From Indolivaga alginatilytica (GTDB lineage Bacteria; Bacteroidota; Bacteroidia; Bacteroidales; Dysgonomonadaceae): a stretch of DNA of 64,000 bases. Shown one piece after another: positions 36,449-45,474 of this stretch; position 1 is the stretch's first letter; each line of letters starts with the position of its first letter. The position numbers and the translations under genes were made by a program. The stretch is taken from contig NZ_QICL01000008.1 of NCBI RefSeq assembly GCF_003201355.1, positions 17,265-81,264 of the forward strand, read 5' to 3'. Under the pieces are notes generated by a model. That model saw only the letters and a list, made by a program, of their open reading frames with translations, was not told where the DNA came from and ran no database searches.

Positions 36449-39382
36449 ATGACCATGAAAAAACTTATCGTTTCTATATTCTCTACGTTACTGTTGGTGG
36501 GATGTTCATCGTCACCCAAAAGTCCGATTGAATATGTAGACCCTTTTATCGGAACAGGATTCCATGGGCATACGTACCCAGGAGCAACTGTACCTTATGG
36601 AGCAGTTCAGTTAAGCCCCGATACCCGTAATGAGGGTTGGGATGCTTCGTCCGGCTATCATTACAGCGACAGTACTATTTTAGGATTCTCACACACACAT
36701 CTTAGTGGAACAGGATGCTCCGATTTAGCGGATATTCTATTCCATCCCACTACACAAGAATTAAAGTTGAAACCGGAGGGATATATTTTCGATCCACTTC
36801 CGTTTTCGCATAAAGATGAAAAAGCATCACCGGGATATTATTCCGTTGACTTTAAAAACGAAGGTATAAAAGCCGAACTAACAGCTACCACATACACAGG
36901 TGTTCATAGATACACCTTTGCTAAAGACAAAAGCATGTCGATAATTGTTGATATGGCACATCTTATTACAGAAGAGGTTATAGACTCTGTAATTATCAAG
37001 AAAACTGCTCCGAATGAATTGACTGGAATGCGAAGAACACAAGGATGGGTGCCCAATCAGTATGTATTCTTTGTGGCTCAGTTTTCAAAAGATTTCGAGA
37101 GCGTTGATATTGTGAATGATGGTGTAATATTAGCAGCAAATGCTGATCCTAAAACCAACAATGTACAAGCCGTTTTAAGATTCGGAACCTCTAAAGGCGA
37201 ATCTATTGTTGCTAAAGTCGGTATATCCGTTGTAAGCCTTGAGAATGCAAGGGAAAACTTGATGAACGATGTAAAAGATTTCGATTTTGATAATGTGCAT
37301 CAACAAGCCAGAACACTTTGGGAAGAAGCACTCTCGGATATTATTGTAGAAGGAGGTTCGGAACATGATTTGAAAAACTTCTATACAGCACAATATCATG
37401 CCAAGATTGTCCCCAATATTGTAAGTGATGTAAACGGTCAATACCGCAGACATGATATGACCATCGGACAATTGGACAAAGGTAAAAAGCATTATTCCAC
37501 TTTTTCTATTTGGGATACATTCCGTGCTTGGAATCCATTAGTTACTCTTACCGATAATAGATTGGTATCCGATATGATTACTTCGTATCTGGATATGTAC
37601 GATGCTTCGGGCGAATTACCTATCTGGCCACTTTCGGCAGGTGAAACAGGTACGATGATTGGTTATCATTCGGCTTCGGTCATTGCCGATGCATATATGA
37701 AAGGTATTCGAGAGTTTGATGTAGAGAAGGTTTTTGAATCCATGAAAGTATCGTCTAATATCAATAAAAAAGGCTCGGATTATTATGTGAAGTATGGTTT
37801 CATACCTTCCAATATAAAGAAAGAATCAGTATCGTGTTTACTTGAATATGCTTATGACGATTGGGCAATTTCTCAAATGGCGAAAGATTTAGGACATGAG
37901 GACGATTATAAAGAATATTCGGAACGTGCTTTATCATATATCAATGTATTTGACGGGCATACCAAGTTTTTCAGAGGCAAACGTATGGATGGAAATTGGG
38001 ACGCACCTTTCAATCCTTTCGAACCCGGACGAGCATATACAGAGGCTACGGCTTGGCAGTACCGATTCTTTGTTCCTCACGATGTAAATGGTTTAATTCA
38101 ATTGTTTGGTGGAGAAGAATCTTTCACTGCACAATTAGATAGTTTGTTTGTAGTAGAATCGAAAGTCGAAGGTACTATGGTCGATATTACTGGCTTGATA
38201 GGTCAGTATGCACATGGAAACGAACCTAGTCATCACATGGCATATTTGTATAACTATGTTGGTCAGCCTTGGAAGACTCAGGAGATGACACGCCGCATTC
38301 TTACGGAAATGTATCAGCCAACACCCGAGGGAATCAGTGGAAACGAAGATTGTGGTCAAATGTCGGCTTGGTATATATTAAGTAGTTTGGGTATATATTC
38401 TGTATGTCCCGGATCGAATGAGCTTGTTTTAACGACACCTTTGTTTGAAAAAGCAACTATTAAGTTAGCTAATGGAAAGACATTGGTTATCAAAGCAAAC
38501 GATCCGCAAAAGAATATCTATATAGACAAAGTAACTTTAAATGGAAAAGCTATTGATAAAAACTTTGTTACCTATCAGCAATTGCTCGAAGGTGGAGAGT
38601 TAGATTTCACATTGACTAATGTTCCGAACAAAGAGCGTGGAATTGGGGGCGATGCCTATCCATATTCGCTAACGAAAGGGCTGGTAGTATCAATACCATT
38701 TACTACTAAAGATTTGGATTTATTTTTGGATGAAATTGATGTTGATCTGGCTTCTGCCACCCAAGGTGCTAAAATTTATTATACATTGGATGGAACGGAG
38801 CCTACCGAAGTTTCGGCTTTATATACGTCTCCTGTCAAGCTAACAGTTTCTACGTTAATTAAAGCGAAGGCTTTCAAAGAGAATTATACTCCGAGCAGAA
38901 CATTTACTATCAATGCTACAAAAGCAGTGTTGGCTAATCCTAAGATTGCTCAGGCAAAAATGAACGGGACAAATTTCCGTTATTATGAAGGACTTTATAA
39001 AATAGTGGGTGATATAGAGAAGTCTCCTCTAAAAGAATCGGGAATAATGTCTGAGCCATCAATCAAGGGCGCAAAACAAGCCGATCATTTCGCTTACATA
39101 TTTTCGGGTCTGATTTCTATCCCCGAAGATGGGGTTTATGAATTTATGACCCGATCGGATGATGGTAGCGTATTATATATTAATGATTTGAAAGTAGTGG
39201 ATAATGATGGCTCACATGGTGCAATTGTAGCAACAGGACGAATTGCCTTGAAAAAAGGTTTCCATCCTTATCGCTTATTATATTTTGAAGACTACGAAGG
39301 AGAAGAATTGAGTTGGGGTTGGAGAGTGCCCGGATCGGACAAATTTGTTCCGATACCTGTCTTAAATTTGTTCACAAATTGA
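36449..39382 (+). CDS. GH92 exo-alpha-mannosidase with CHB_HEX-like and PA14 domains
   Basis: I start the gene at the ATG at 36449. The next Met at 36455 gives the compact lipoprotein signal MKKLIVSIFSTLLLVGC, and the upstream TTG-initiated frame has no support. Residues to about 740 are a GH92 catalytic module: VDPFIGTGFHGHTYPGATVP at the N-terminus, the metal/catalytic region GNEPSHHMAYLYNYVGQPWK, and GNEDCGQMSAWYILSSLGIY. GH92 enzymes are calcium-dependent inverting exo-alpha-mannosidases. Then comes a chitobiase C-terminal-like domain (YYTLDGTEPTEVSALYTSPV, about 775-835), followed by a PA14-like module (about 850-980, with DDGSVLYINDLKVVDNDGSH). The mature N-terminus CSSSPKSP is not acidic, so a periplasmic location is plausible. 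Confidence 0.92.
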   Translation: MTMKKLIVSIFSTLLLVGCSSSPKSPIEYVDPFIGTGFHGHTYPGATVPYGAVQLSPDTRNEGWDASSGYHYSDSTILGFSHTHLSGTGCSDLADILFHPTTQELKLKPEGYIFDPLPFSHKDEKASPGYYSVDFKNEGIKAELTATTYTGVHRYTFAKDKSMSIIVDMAHLITEEVIDSVIIKKTAPNELTGMRRTQGWVPNQYVFFVAQFSKDFESVDIVNDGVILAANADPKTNNVQAVLRFGTSKGESIVAKVGISVVSLENARENLMNDVKDFDFDNVHQQARTLWEEALSDIIVEGGSEHDLKNFYTAQYHAKIVPNIVSDVNGQYRRHDMTIGQLDKGKKHYSTFSIWDTFRAWNPLVTLTDNRLVSDMITSYLDMYDASGELPIWPLSAGETGTMIGYHSASVIADAYMKGIREFDVEKVFESMKVSSNINKKGSDYYVKYGFIPSNIKKESVSCLLEYAYDDWAISQMAKDLGHEDDYKEYSERALSYINVFDGHTKFFRGKRMDGNWDAPFNPFEPGRAYTEATAWQYRFFVPHDVNGLIQLFGGEESFTAQLDSLFVVESKVEGTMVDITGLIGQYAHGNEPSHHMAYLYNYVGQPWKTQEMTRRILTEMYQPTPEGISGNEDCGQMSAWYILSSLGIYSVCPGSNELVLTTPLFEKATIKLANGKTLVIKANDPQKNIYIDKVTLNGKAIDKNFVTYQQLLEGGELDFTLTNVPNKERGIGGDAYPYSLTKGLVVSIPFTTKDLDLFLDEIDVDLASATQGAKIYYTLDGTEPTEVSALYTSPVKLTVSTLIKAKAFKENYTPSRTFTINATKAVLANPKIAQAKMNGTNFRYYEGLYKIVGDIEKSPLKESGIMSEPSIKGAKQADHFAYIFSGLISIPEDGVYEFMTRSDDGSVLYINDLKVVDNDGSHGAIVATGRIALKKGFHPYRLLYFEDYEGEELSWGWRVPGSDKFVPIPVLNLFTN

Positions 39383-39385
39383 GAC

Positions 39386-39426
39386 TGCTGTAGATACGGG
39401 CAGATCGTCTTCTGTCCTGTATCTGC
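39386..39426 (+). terminator. Imperfect intercistronic hairpin after GH92
   Basis: The arms around GTAGATACGGGCAG and CTGTCCTGTATCTGC pair over roughly 13 positions with one bulge and a short loop. A moderate A-rich tail follows, without a U-run, so full termination is unlikely. Confidence 0.5.
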
Positions 39427-39458
39427 AAAAGAATAATATTTACCTGAAATAAAAAAAT

Positions 39459-40310
39459 ATGAAAAATTTGATTTATATACTATTGGCAAGTTTGCTGATG
39501 TCGTGTGGAAGCAAACCTCTCGAGTTGAATATTATGTCTTATAATATTCGTTACGATAATCCCGAAGATAGTTTGAATAACTGGCAATATAGAAAAGATG
39601 TTGCAGCAAAAATAATCAAGACAAAAGATATAGATATAGTAGGTACTCAAGAAGTCCTCCACAATCAATTAGTCGATTTGCAAGAACGTTTATCCGAATA
39701 TACTGCAATAGGAGTAGGACGTCAAGATGGAAAAGAGCAAGGTGAGTACAGTGCTTTATTTTATAAGAAAGATCGTTTTACCGAAATATCATCGGGTTAT
39801 TTCTGGTTGAGCGAAACGCCCGAAGTTGCAGGCTCAAAAGGGTGGGATGGTGCTTGTGAGCGTATCGCAACATGGGCAATATTGAAGGATAAAAAGACAG
39901 GCAAAGAAGTATTTGCTATAAATACTCATCTAGATCACGTTGGTAAAATGGCACGTCAGGAAGGAGTAACTCTACTCCTAACAAAGGCTGCTGAGTTGAG
40001 TAAGGGATTACCTATTATAATGACAGGCGATTTTAATGCAACCCCCGATTCGGAAGTTATCAAACATGTAACTAACACATCACTAAAAGAGCATTTGATA
40101 AATGCCAAAGATATAGCTCTAGAATTTTCGGGTACTGAATGGACGTTTCACGATTTTGGCAAAATCCCTGTTGAAAAGAGAGATTACATAGATTATATAT
40201 TTGTAAGCAATACTATTGAAACTGATAAATTTGAAGTACTTCCCGAAAAACTTGATGGAGTCTTTTTATCAGATCATGTTCCGGTTGTAGCTAAGATAAA
40301 AGTGAATTAA
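39459..40310 (+). CDS. Endonuclease/exonuclease/phosphatase (EEP) fold lipoprotein, likely phosphoesterase
   Basis: The 283-residue protein has a short lipoprotein signal ending in LMSC (Cys16). The EEP fold is marked by LNIMSYNIRYDN at the first strand, DIVGTQEVLHNQ (metal-binding Glu), AINTHLDHVGKMARQEG (catalytic Asp/His region), PIIMTGDFNATPDSE, DYIDYIFVSN and the final SDHVPVVAKI (catalytic His). Family members hydrolyse phosphodiesters or phosphomonoesters with Mg2+ and include nucleases, sphingomyelinases and sugar phosphatases. An exported copy between GH92 and two phosphatases points to a phosphorylated glycan rather than nucleic acid as substrate, which is inference. It is 76 bp after GH92. 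Confidence 0.88.
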   Translation: MKNLIYILLASLLMSCGSKPLELNIMSYNIRYDNPEDSLNNWQYRKDVAAKIIKTKDIDIVGTQEVLHNQLVDLQERLSEYTAIGVGRQDGKEQGEYSALFYKKDRFTEISSGYFWLSETPEVAGSKGWDGACERIATWAILKDKKTGKEVFAINTHLDHVGKMARQEGVTLLLTKAAELSKGLPIIMTGDFNATPDSEVIKHVTNTSLKEHLINAKDIALEFSGTEWTFHDFGKIPVEKRDYIDYIFVSNTIETDKFEVLPEKLDGVFLSDHVPVVAKIKVN

Positions 40311-40361
40311 GAAACTTCTCTATCTACTTAAAATATATGATTTCAAACAAAAAATAACAAG

Positions 40362-42329
40362 ATGAAAAAAAGATATATAAGTGCGTTTCTTCCATTAGTA
40401 TTGTTGGGAGTAAGCTTTCCCGCAACTACATTCGCACAAAAGGACATTTTTATACATTCTCACAACGATTACCAACGGAGAGTACCTTTTTATCAGGCAT
40501 ACGCTCAACAAGTATCGTCGGTAGAGGCTGATATTTTTCTGAGTAAAGATAATCAACTTCTCGTTGCTCATGATTTACATGAATTACCTACAGCTTCTAA
40601 TTTAGATGAACTATATATCAATCCATTGGTACATTTATTCAAACAAAATGGAGGAAAGCCGTGGAAAGATTCTGATAAGAAACTGCAATTGTTGATAGAG
40701 CTTAAAACTCCTGCAACACCAACACTCGATATGGTGGTACAAAAATTAAGTGCACATCCAGAGGTATTTAATCGGGCGGTGAATCCTTATGCTGTACAAA
40801 TAGTTATCACAGGTGAATTTGTTCCTAACCCTTCCGATTTCTCGAAATATCCAGCCTATATTCAGTTTGACGGATTGTTGAGCGAAAAATATACTCCACA
40901 ACAATTGGCTAGGGTGGCTTATATAAGTGTTCCTTTTTTTGAGTATGCTCAATGGAATGGAAAGGGCACACTAGTAACCGATCAGAAAAAAAAAGTAGAA
41001 GCGGTTATCGCCCAGATTCATGCAATGGGTAAGCCAATCCGCTTTTGGGGAACTCCCGATCACGTAACAGCTTGGAATACTTTCCATACAATGGGGGTAG
41101 ATATTATAAATACGGATGTACCCGAACTTTGCGCTGACTTTTTCCACAACTTCGATGATAAGAATTTTGTGATTTCTCCTGACCTTGCTAATGCACACGA
41201 GGGAATCACTAAGACTGACCGCTTGGATAAAACGACAGCAGGTTTTCAGGGTTTTGATAATAAGAAGCTTCAATTGTCGAAAGGCATTGAAATATACCAA
41301 CCTACTTATCTGAATGATGGGGTTCGCAAACCTGTCAAGAATATTATATTTCTGATTGGTGATGGTATGGGATTAGCTCAAATCAATGCAGCTGCAAGTG
41401 TAAATAAAGGCTTGTCACTATTTGGATTTAAGTATTTAGGATTACAACAGAACAGCTCGAAAGATGCTTTTACAACTGACTCAGCAGCAGGTGGAAGTGC
41501 TTTAGCAACAGGCGAATCGAATAATAACCGTCACATCTCGATGGCTGACGATGGTACAGTTTACCCATCTATGAGCGATGTGGCTACATCAAAAGGAATG
41601 AAAGCCGGAGTAGTTACTTGGGGAAATATTGCAGATGCAACTCCTGCTGCTTTTTACGGACATTCTACCGAGCGTGACAATGCGGATGAAATAACCGAAT
41701 GGTTGCTAAAAGGTAATCTTACATTGTTGAATGGTAGTGGAATGCACATTCTTACAGATAGAAAAGACAAGAGAAATTTAGCTGAAGAATTGAAATCGAA
41801 ATACAATATTACCACTTCTATAGATGAAATCAATAGCAAAAGTGGTAAAGTAATTTGTATTGATGAGCGTATGGAACAAGCTGCAACTGCCGAGACTATT
41901 GGCTTGTTGGCAGATGCAACAAAGGAATCGATAAAGAAATTAAGCGAGAATAATAAGAACGGATTCTTCCTGATGGTTGAAGGAGCTAAAATAGACTATG
42001 CAGGTCATGCTAATTCATTGCCCGGATCTATTGTAGAGATGCTTAGTTTTGATATGGCAATTGCAGAGGCTATGAAATTTGCCGATAGTAACGGCGAAAC
42101 CTTGATTGTTGTAACTGCCGATCATGAAACTGGAGGTCTTACTTTAGTGGATGGCGATCTCGAAACAGGTAAAATTACGGCTCGTTATATGACTGACGAT
42201 CATACACCTATTATGTTACCTGTTTTTGCCTATGGTCCCGGTGCTGCTGATTTCATAGGGATATATAAAAATACTCAGGTGTTCCATAAGATGAAAGCTC
42301 TTTTGGATGCGAACAAACAAAAGAAATAA
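40362..42329 (+). CDS. Fusion of a glycerophosphodiesterase/PI-PLC-like domain with alkaline phosphatase
   Basis: The 655-residue protein has a Sec signal peptide (1-25, ending TFAQ). Residues about 28-265 form a TIM-barrel phosphodiesterase-like domain, with HSHNDYQR, VEADIFL and VAHDLHELPT as candidate His/Asp/Glu metal and catalytic residues. Residues about 324-650 are an alkaline phosphatase: NIIFLIGDGMG (metal Asp), TTDSAAGGSALATG with nucleophile Ser374, EGAKIDYAGHAN and TADHETGGLT. The order implies sequential action, diester cleavage followed by removal of the resulting phosphomonoester. It acts in the periplasm or outside the cell. The stop codon is followed after 4 bp by the next gene, so the two are translationally close. 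Confidence 0.9.
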   Translation: MKKRYISAFLPLVLLGVSFPATTFAQKDIFIHSHNDYQRRVPFYQAYAQQVSSVEADIFLSKDNQLLVAHDLHELPTASNLDELYINPLVHLFKQNGGKPWKDSDKKLQLLIELKTPATPTLDMVVQKLSAHPEVFNRAVNPYAVQIVITGEFVPNPSDFSKYPAYIQFDGLLSEKYTPQQLARVAYISVPFFEYAQWNGKGTLVTDQKKKVEAVIAQIHAMGKPIRFWGTPDHVTAWNTFHTMGVDIINTDVPELCADFFHNFDDKNFVISPDLANAHEGITKTDRLDKTTAGFQGFDNKKLQLSKGIEIYQPTYLNDGVRKPVKNIIFLIGDGMGLAQINAAASVNKGLSLFGFKYLGLQQNSSKDAFTTDSAAGGSALATGESNNNRHISMADDGTVYPSMSDVATSKGMKAGVVTWGNIADATPAAFYGHSTERDNADEITEWLLKGNLTLLNGSGMHILTDRKDKRNLAEELKSKYNITTSIDEINSKSGKVICIDERMEQAATAETIGLLADATKESIKKLSENNKNGFFLMVEGAKIDYAGHANSLPGSIVEMLSFDMAIAEAMKFADSNGETLIVVTADHETGGLTLVDGDLETGKITARYMTDDHTPIMLPVFAYGPGAADFIGIYKNTQVFHKMKALLDANKQKK

Positions 42330-42333
42330 GTAT

Positions 42334-43797
42334 ATGAAAAAGCATATAATTTTATTCCTGTTACTTTTTTTGAGCTTTGGCTCGATGGTTTCTTTTTCGA
42401 AAGAAAATATTCAGTTCCGATTCAATAAAGCAGGACAATTCAAAATTGCCCAGTTTACTGATATTCACTGGAACAATACATCTGATAATTGTGCTAAAAC
42501 AATAGAAACCATTAAAATGGTATTAGATGCAGAGAAACCTGATTTGGCTGTGCTTACGGGTGATATAGTGAGTGATCCACCCATTAAGGATGGTTGGTTG
42601 GCTGTGGCTAAGATATTTGAAGAGGCTAAAATTCCTTGGACTGTTGTATTGGGTAATCATGATTCGGAAAAAGGACGAGGATTCTCTCGTTGCCAAATAT
42701 TTGATATAATAGAAGGCTTGCCTTATTATACTGGAGAAAAAGGTTTGCCTATGACTGGTTGTGGAAACTATGAAATTCCAGTTCAGGCCTCCCAAGGAGA
42801 TAAAACGGCTGCCGTTTTGTATCATATCGATTCGAATGATTATCCTGAAAATGATAAATTAGGACATTACGATTGGATACATTTCGATCAGATTAGTTGG
42901 TACAGGCATCTGAGTGATACTTATGCTTCTAAAAACAATAATAAAGTGTTGCCTTCATTGGCATTTTTTCATATTCCGTTGATCGAATACAATAATATAG
43001 TAGGGAAACCAACAACCGTGGGTACTAAAGGCGAAGGTATTGCTTCGGCTGATGTCAATTCGGGAATGTTTGCATCTTTGGTTGAGAAACAAGATGTAAT
43101 GGGCGTGTTTGTTGGTCATGATCACAATAACGATTATATCGGCATCGAAAAGAATATAGCTTTAGCCTTTGGTCGTACATCGGGTGCGGATGCTTACGGA
43201 AAACTCGAAAGAGGTTCTCGTATTATTCTTATGTACGAAGATCAGTTTAAGTTTGATTCATGGATCAGAACCAAAAAAGGAACAGAGTTGTATTATTACT
43301 ATCCTTCGGGTATATCGTCTGTGAATGAGAAGACTTTGAATTTTCTGCCAGCAAAGGATATTGAGTTGAACAAACAGGGGGTAGAGTATACTTATTACGA
43401 AGGCAAATTTAAATCGGTGGATGATATCATTTCTCAGAAACCTTTGAAAGAAGGGGTATTGAAGAATTTTTCGATAGAATCTGCTGCGGTGGAAGATTAT
43501 TTTGCATTCGGTTTCAAAACCTATATTAAAATACCTGAGAGAGGAGTTTATCGCTTTTATACCAATTCGGATGATGGCTCGAAACTATACATTGACAGAC
43601 AATTAGTGGTTGATAACGATGGCTCACACAGTTTAAAGCGAGTAGATGGAAAAGTAGCTCTTGAAGCAGGATTTCACGAAATAGAAGTTCGTTATCTCGA
43701 AAACTATATGGGACAAACCCTCGAAGTAGGTATTGCTAGTCGCCATATATTAGAGCAAGCTATACCCGATAATATGTTGTTTATACCGAATAGGTAA
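42334..43797 (+). CDS. Metallophosphoesterase with C-terminal PA14 module
   Basis: The start at 42334 gives MKKHIILFLLLFLSFGSMVSF, a Sec signal peptide. An in-frame ATG at 42307 inside the previous gene would prepend nine charged residues. The calcineurin-like fold has all five metal motifs: AQFTDIHWN, VLTGDIVSD, VLGNHDSEK, FFHIPL and GVFVGHDHNND (about residues 25-265). Residues from about 350 to the end form a PA14-like module (RFYTNSDDGSKLYIDRQLVV then DNDGSHSLKRVDGK) that closely resembles the one on the GH92 enzyme of the same operon. The enzyme likely hydrolyses phosphate esters on the bound polymer outside the cytoplasm. It is 4 bp behind the phosphatase fusion gene. Confidence 0.9.
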   Translation: MKKHIILFLLLFLSFGSMVSFSKENIQFRFNKAGQFKIAQFTDIHWNNTSDNCAKTIETIKMVLDAEKPDLAVLTGDIVSDPPIKDGWLAVAKIFEEAKIPWTVVLGNHDSEKGRGFSRCQIFDIIEGLPYYTGEKGLPMTGCGNYEIPVQASQGDKTAAVLYHIDSNDYPENDKLGHYDWIHFDQISWYRHLSDTYASKNNNKVLPSLAFFHIPLIEYNNIVGKPTTVGTKGEGIASADVNSGMFASLVEKQDVMGVFVGHDHNNDYIGIEKNIALAFGRTSGADAYGKLERGSRIILMYEDQFKFDSWIRTKKGTELYYYYPSGISSVNEKTLNFLPAKDIELNKQGVEYTYYEGKFKSVDDIISQKPLKEGVLKNFSIESAAVEDYFAFGFKTYIKIPERGVYRFYTNSDDGSKLYIDRQLVVDNDGSHSLKRVDGKVALEAGFHEIEVRYLENYMGQTLEVGIASRHILEQAIPDNMLFIPNR

Positions 43798-43805
43798 ATA
43801 ATAGA

Positions 43806-43820
43806 AAGGTCTATGACCTT
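43806..43820. repeat. AAGGTC-type intergenic palindrome, copy D
   Basis: AAGGTC-tat-GACCTT, a perfect 6+3+6 palindrome in the 38-bp gap between the metallophosphoesterase stop and the next start codon. Unlike copies B and C, the TTACTTTGGCA extension is absent. Confidence 0.8.
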
Positions 43821-43835
43821 AAAATTAGAAAATTT

Positions 43836-45452
43836 ATGAAAAGAACATCTTTTGTACTTCTTATTCTCGGATTGATTATTATGTTTCCGATGGCTTTGTT
43901 TTCTCAGGAAAACGAGGAAACTCCACCAAAATATAATATGCCTTATAAGAATACATATGTAAAAGAAGCCTTGGTGGCAGAAAATGAATATAGGATTGCA
44001 AAGCCTAAAATAACGAAACCTAAAAGTTTTGAAGAAGCCAAAAATATATTGCCTAATCCTATATGGCAAGGGCATGACAAAGAAATAGAAATGTATTGGA
44101 AGGCATGGCAAATAGCTATCGGGAATATTCGTCAGCCGGATGAAGGTTCGGGTTTCGTTGCCAGTTATTTGGATGTAGCTTACAATGGAAACATTTTCAT
44201 GTGGGATGCATCGTTTATGATGATGTTTGCCCGATATGGTTATCGATTCTTTCCATTTCAAAATACATTGGATAATTTCTATGCAAAACAGCACCCCGAT
44301 GGCTTTATCTGTCGCGAAATAAAAGCAGATGGTGCAGATTGTTTCGAGCGTTACGATCCTGTAAGTACAGGTCCTAACCTTATCCCTTGGGCTGAAATGC
44401 AATATTATAAACAATATGGAGATATAGATCGTTTAAATAAAATATTTCCCGTACTGTGTGCTTATAATAAATGGTTGAGATTGAACCGTACTTGGCCAAA
44501 TGGAACATATTGGTCGAGCGGGTGGGGCACAGGTATGGACAATATGCCTCGTGTACAATCTCAATATAGCATGATTTTCAGTCATGGGCATATGGTATGG
44601 TTAGATGCTTGTTTGCAACAAATACTGACCGATAATATCCTGCTCGAGATGGGATTTTATTTGGAGCGCTGGCAAGAGATCGAAGATTTGGAGGATGAGA
44701 TTAAAATGCTTACCAAATATATTCAGGAGAATATGTGGGATGAGAAAACAGGTTTTCTGTATGATCAATATGCAGATGGAAGCCTATCAACAACCAAAGG
44801 AATTATGGCTTATTGGGCATTGCAAACCGATGTGTTGAAGAAACCGCAACTAGATCGTTTGGTGAAAGAATTAGATAATCCAAAGACGTTTAATCGTCCG
44901 CACAGAGTTCCATCTCTATCTGCTGATAATCCCAAATACAATGCAAAGGGCAGATATTGGCAAGGAGGCGTGTGGCCGGGTACTAATTATATGGTGATAA
45001 CAGGTCTTGATAAAAAAGATTATCGCAAAGAAGCTCATGAGATAGCAGTGAACCACTATAATAATATTTTTGAAGTATATAAAAAAACAGGAACATTTTG
45101 GGAATATTATTCTCCCGAATCGGCAGAGCAAGGCTTCATGGGTCGTAAAGATTTTGTCGGTTGGACAGGTTTACCTCCCATTGCTGTATTTATTGAATAT
45201 ATTTTGGGTATCCGATCCGATTTCTCTACTAATTCCGTAGTTTGGGATGTCAATCAATTAGAGGCTCATGGTATTGAAAGGTATCCTTTCGGACCCGAAG
45301 GTGTAGTTTCTTTCAAAGTAAATAAGAGAAGCTCGGCTGATGAAACTCCTGTTATTACTATTGAGTCGAATATTACTTTCGAGATGACTGTATACTGGGG
45401 TAAAGACAAGTCGAAAAAGGTTACCATTAAAGAAGGAAAGCAAACAGTCTAA
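43836..45452 (+). CDS. GH63-like (alpha/alpha)6-barrel glycosidase
   Basis: The 538-residue protein has a Sec signal peptide (about 1-22, ending LFSQ). Stretches such as YNGNIFMWDASFMMMFARYG (with a candidate general acid Asp), GFICREIKADGADCFERYDP, TYWSSGWGTGMDNMPR, MWDEKTGFLYDQYADG and GTFWEYYSPESAEQG (candidate general base Glu) resemble the GH63/GH37 trehalase-like clan and the mannosylglycerate hydrolase type domain. The family acts on alpha-linked glucose, mannose or related disaccharides with inversion. Together with GH92 it would trim an alpha-linked glycan. I cannot name the exact substrate. It is followed by the ROK kinase gene after 22 bp. Confidence 0.8.
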   Translation: MKRTSFVLLILGLIIMFPMALFSQENEETPPKYNMPYKNTYVKEALVAENEYRIAKPKITKPKSFEEAKNILPNPIWQGHDKEIEMYWKAWQIAIGNIRQPDEGSGFVASYLDVAYNGNIFMWDASFMMMFARYGYRFFPFQNTLDNFYAKQHPDGFICREIKADGADCFERYDPVSTGPNLIPWAEMQYYKQYGDIDRLNKIFPVLCAYNKWLRLNRTWPNGTYWSSGWGTGMDNMPRVQSQYSMIFSHGHMVWLDACLQQILTDNILLEMGFYLERWQEIEDLEDEIKMLTKYIQENMWDEKTGFLYDQYADGSLSTTKGIMAYWALQTDVLKKPQLDRLVKELDNPKTFNRPHRVPSLSADNPKYNAKGRYWQGGVWPGTNYMVITGLDKKDYRKEAHEIAVNHYNNIFEVYKKTGTFWEYYSPESAEQGFMGRKDFVGWTGLPPIAVFIEYILGIRSDFSTNSVVWDVNQLEAHGIERYPFGPEGVVSFKVNKRSSADETPVITIESNITFEMTVYWGKDKSKKVTIKEGKQTV

Positions 45453-45474
45453 TCGGAACAGAAAAATTACAACC

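Noticed and set aside
43704-44414. Long (236-codon) minus-strand frame opposite the GH63-like gene
   Set aside because: It is antisense to two well-supported signal-peptide-bearing genes, rich in Ile/Phe/Cys and without domain motifs, and typical of shadow frames in this codon usage.
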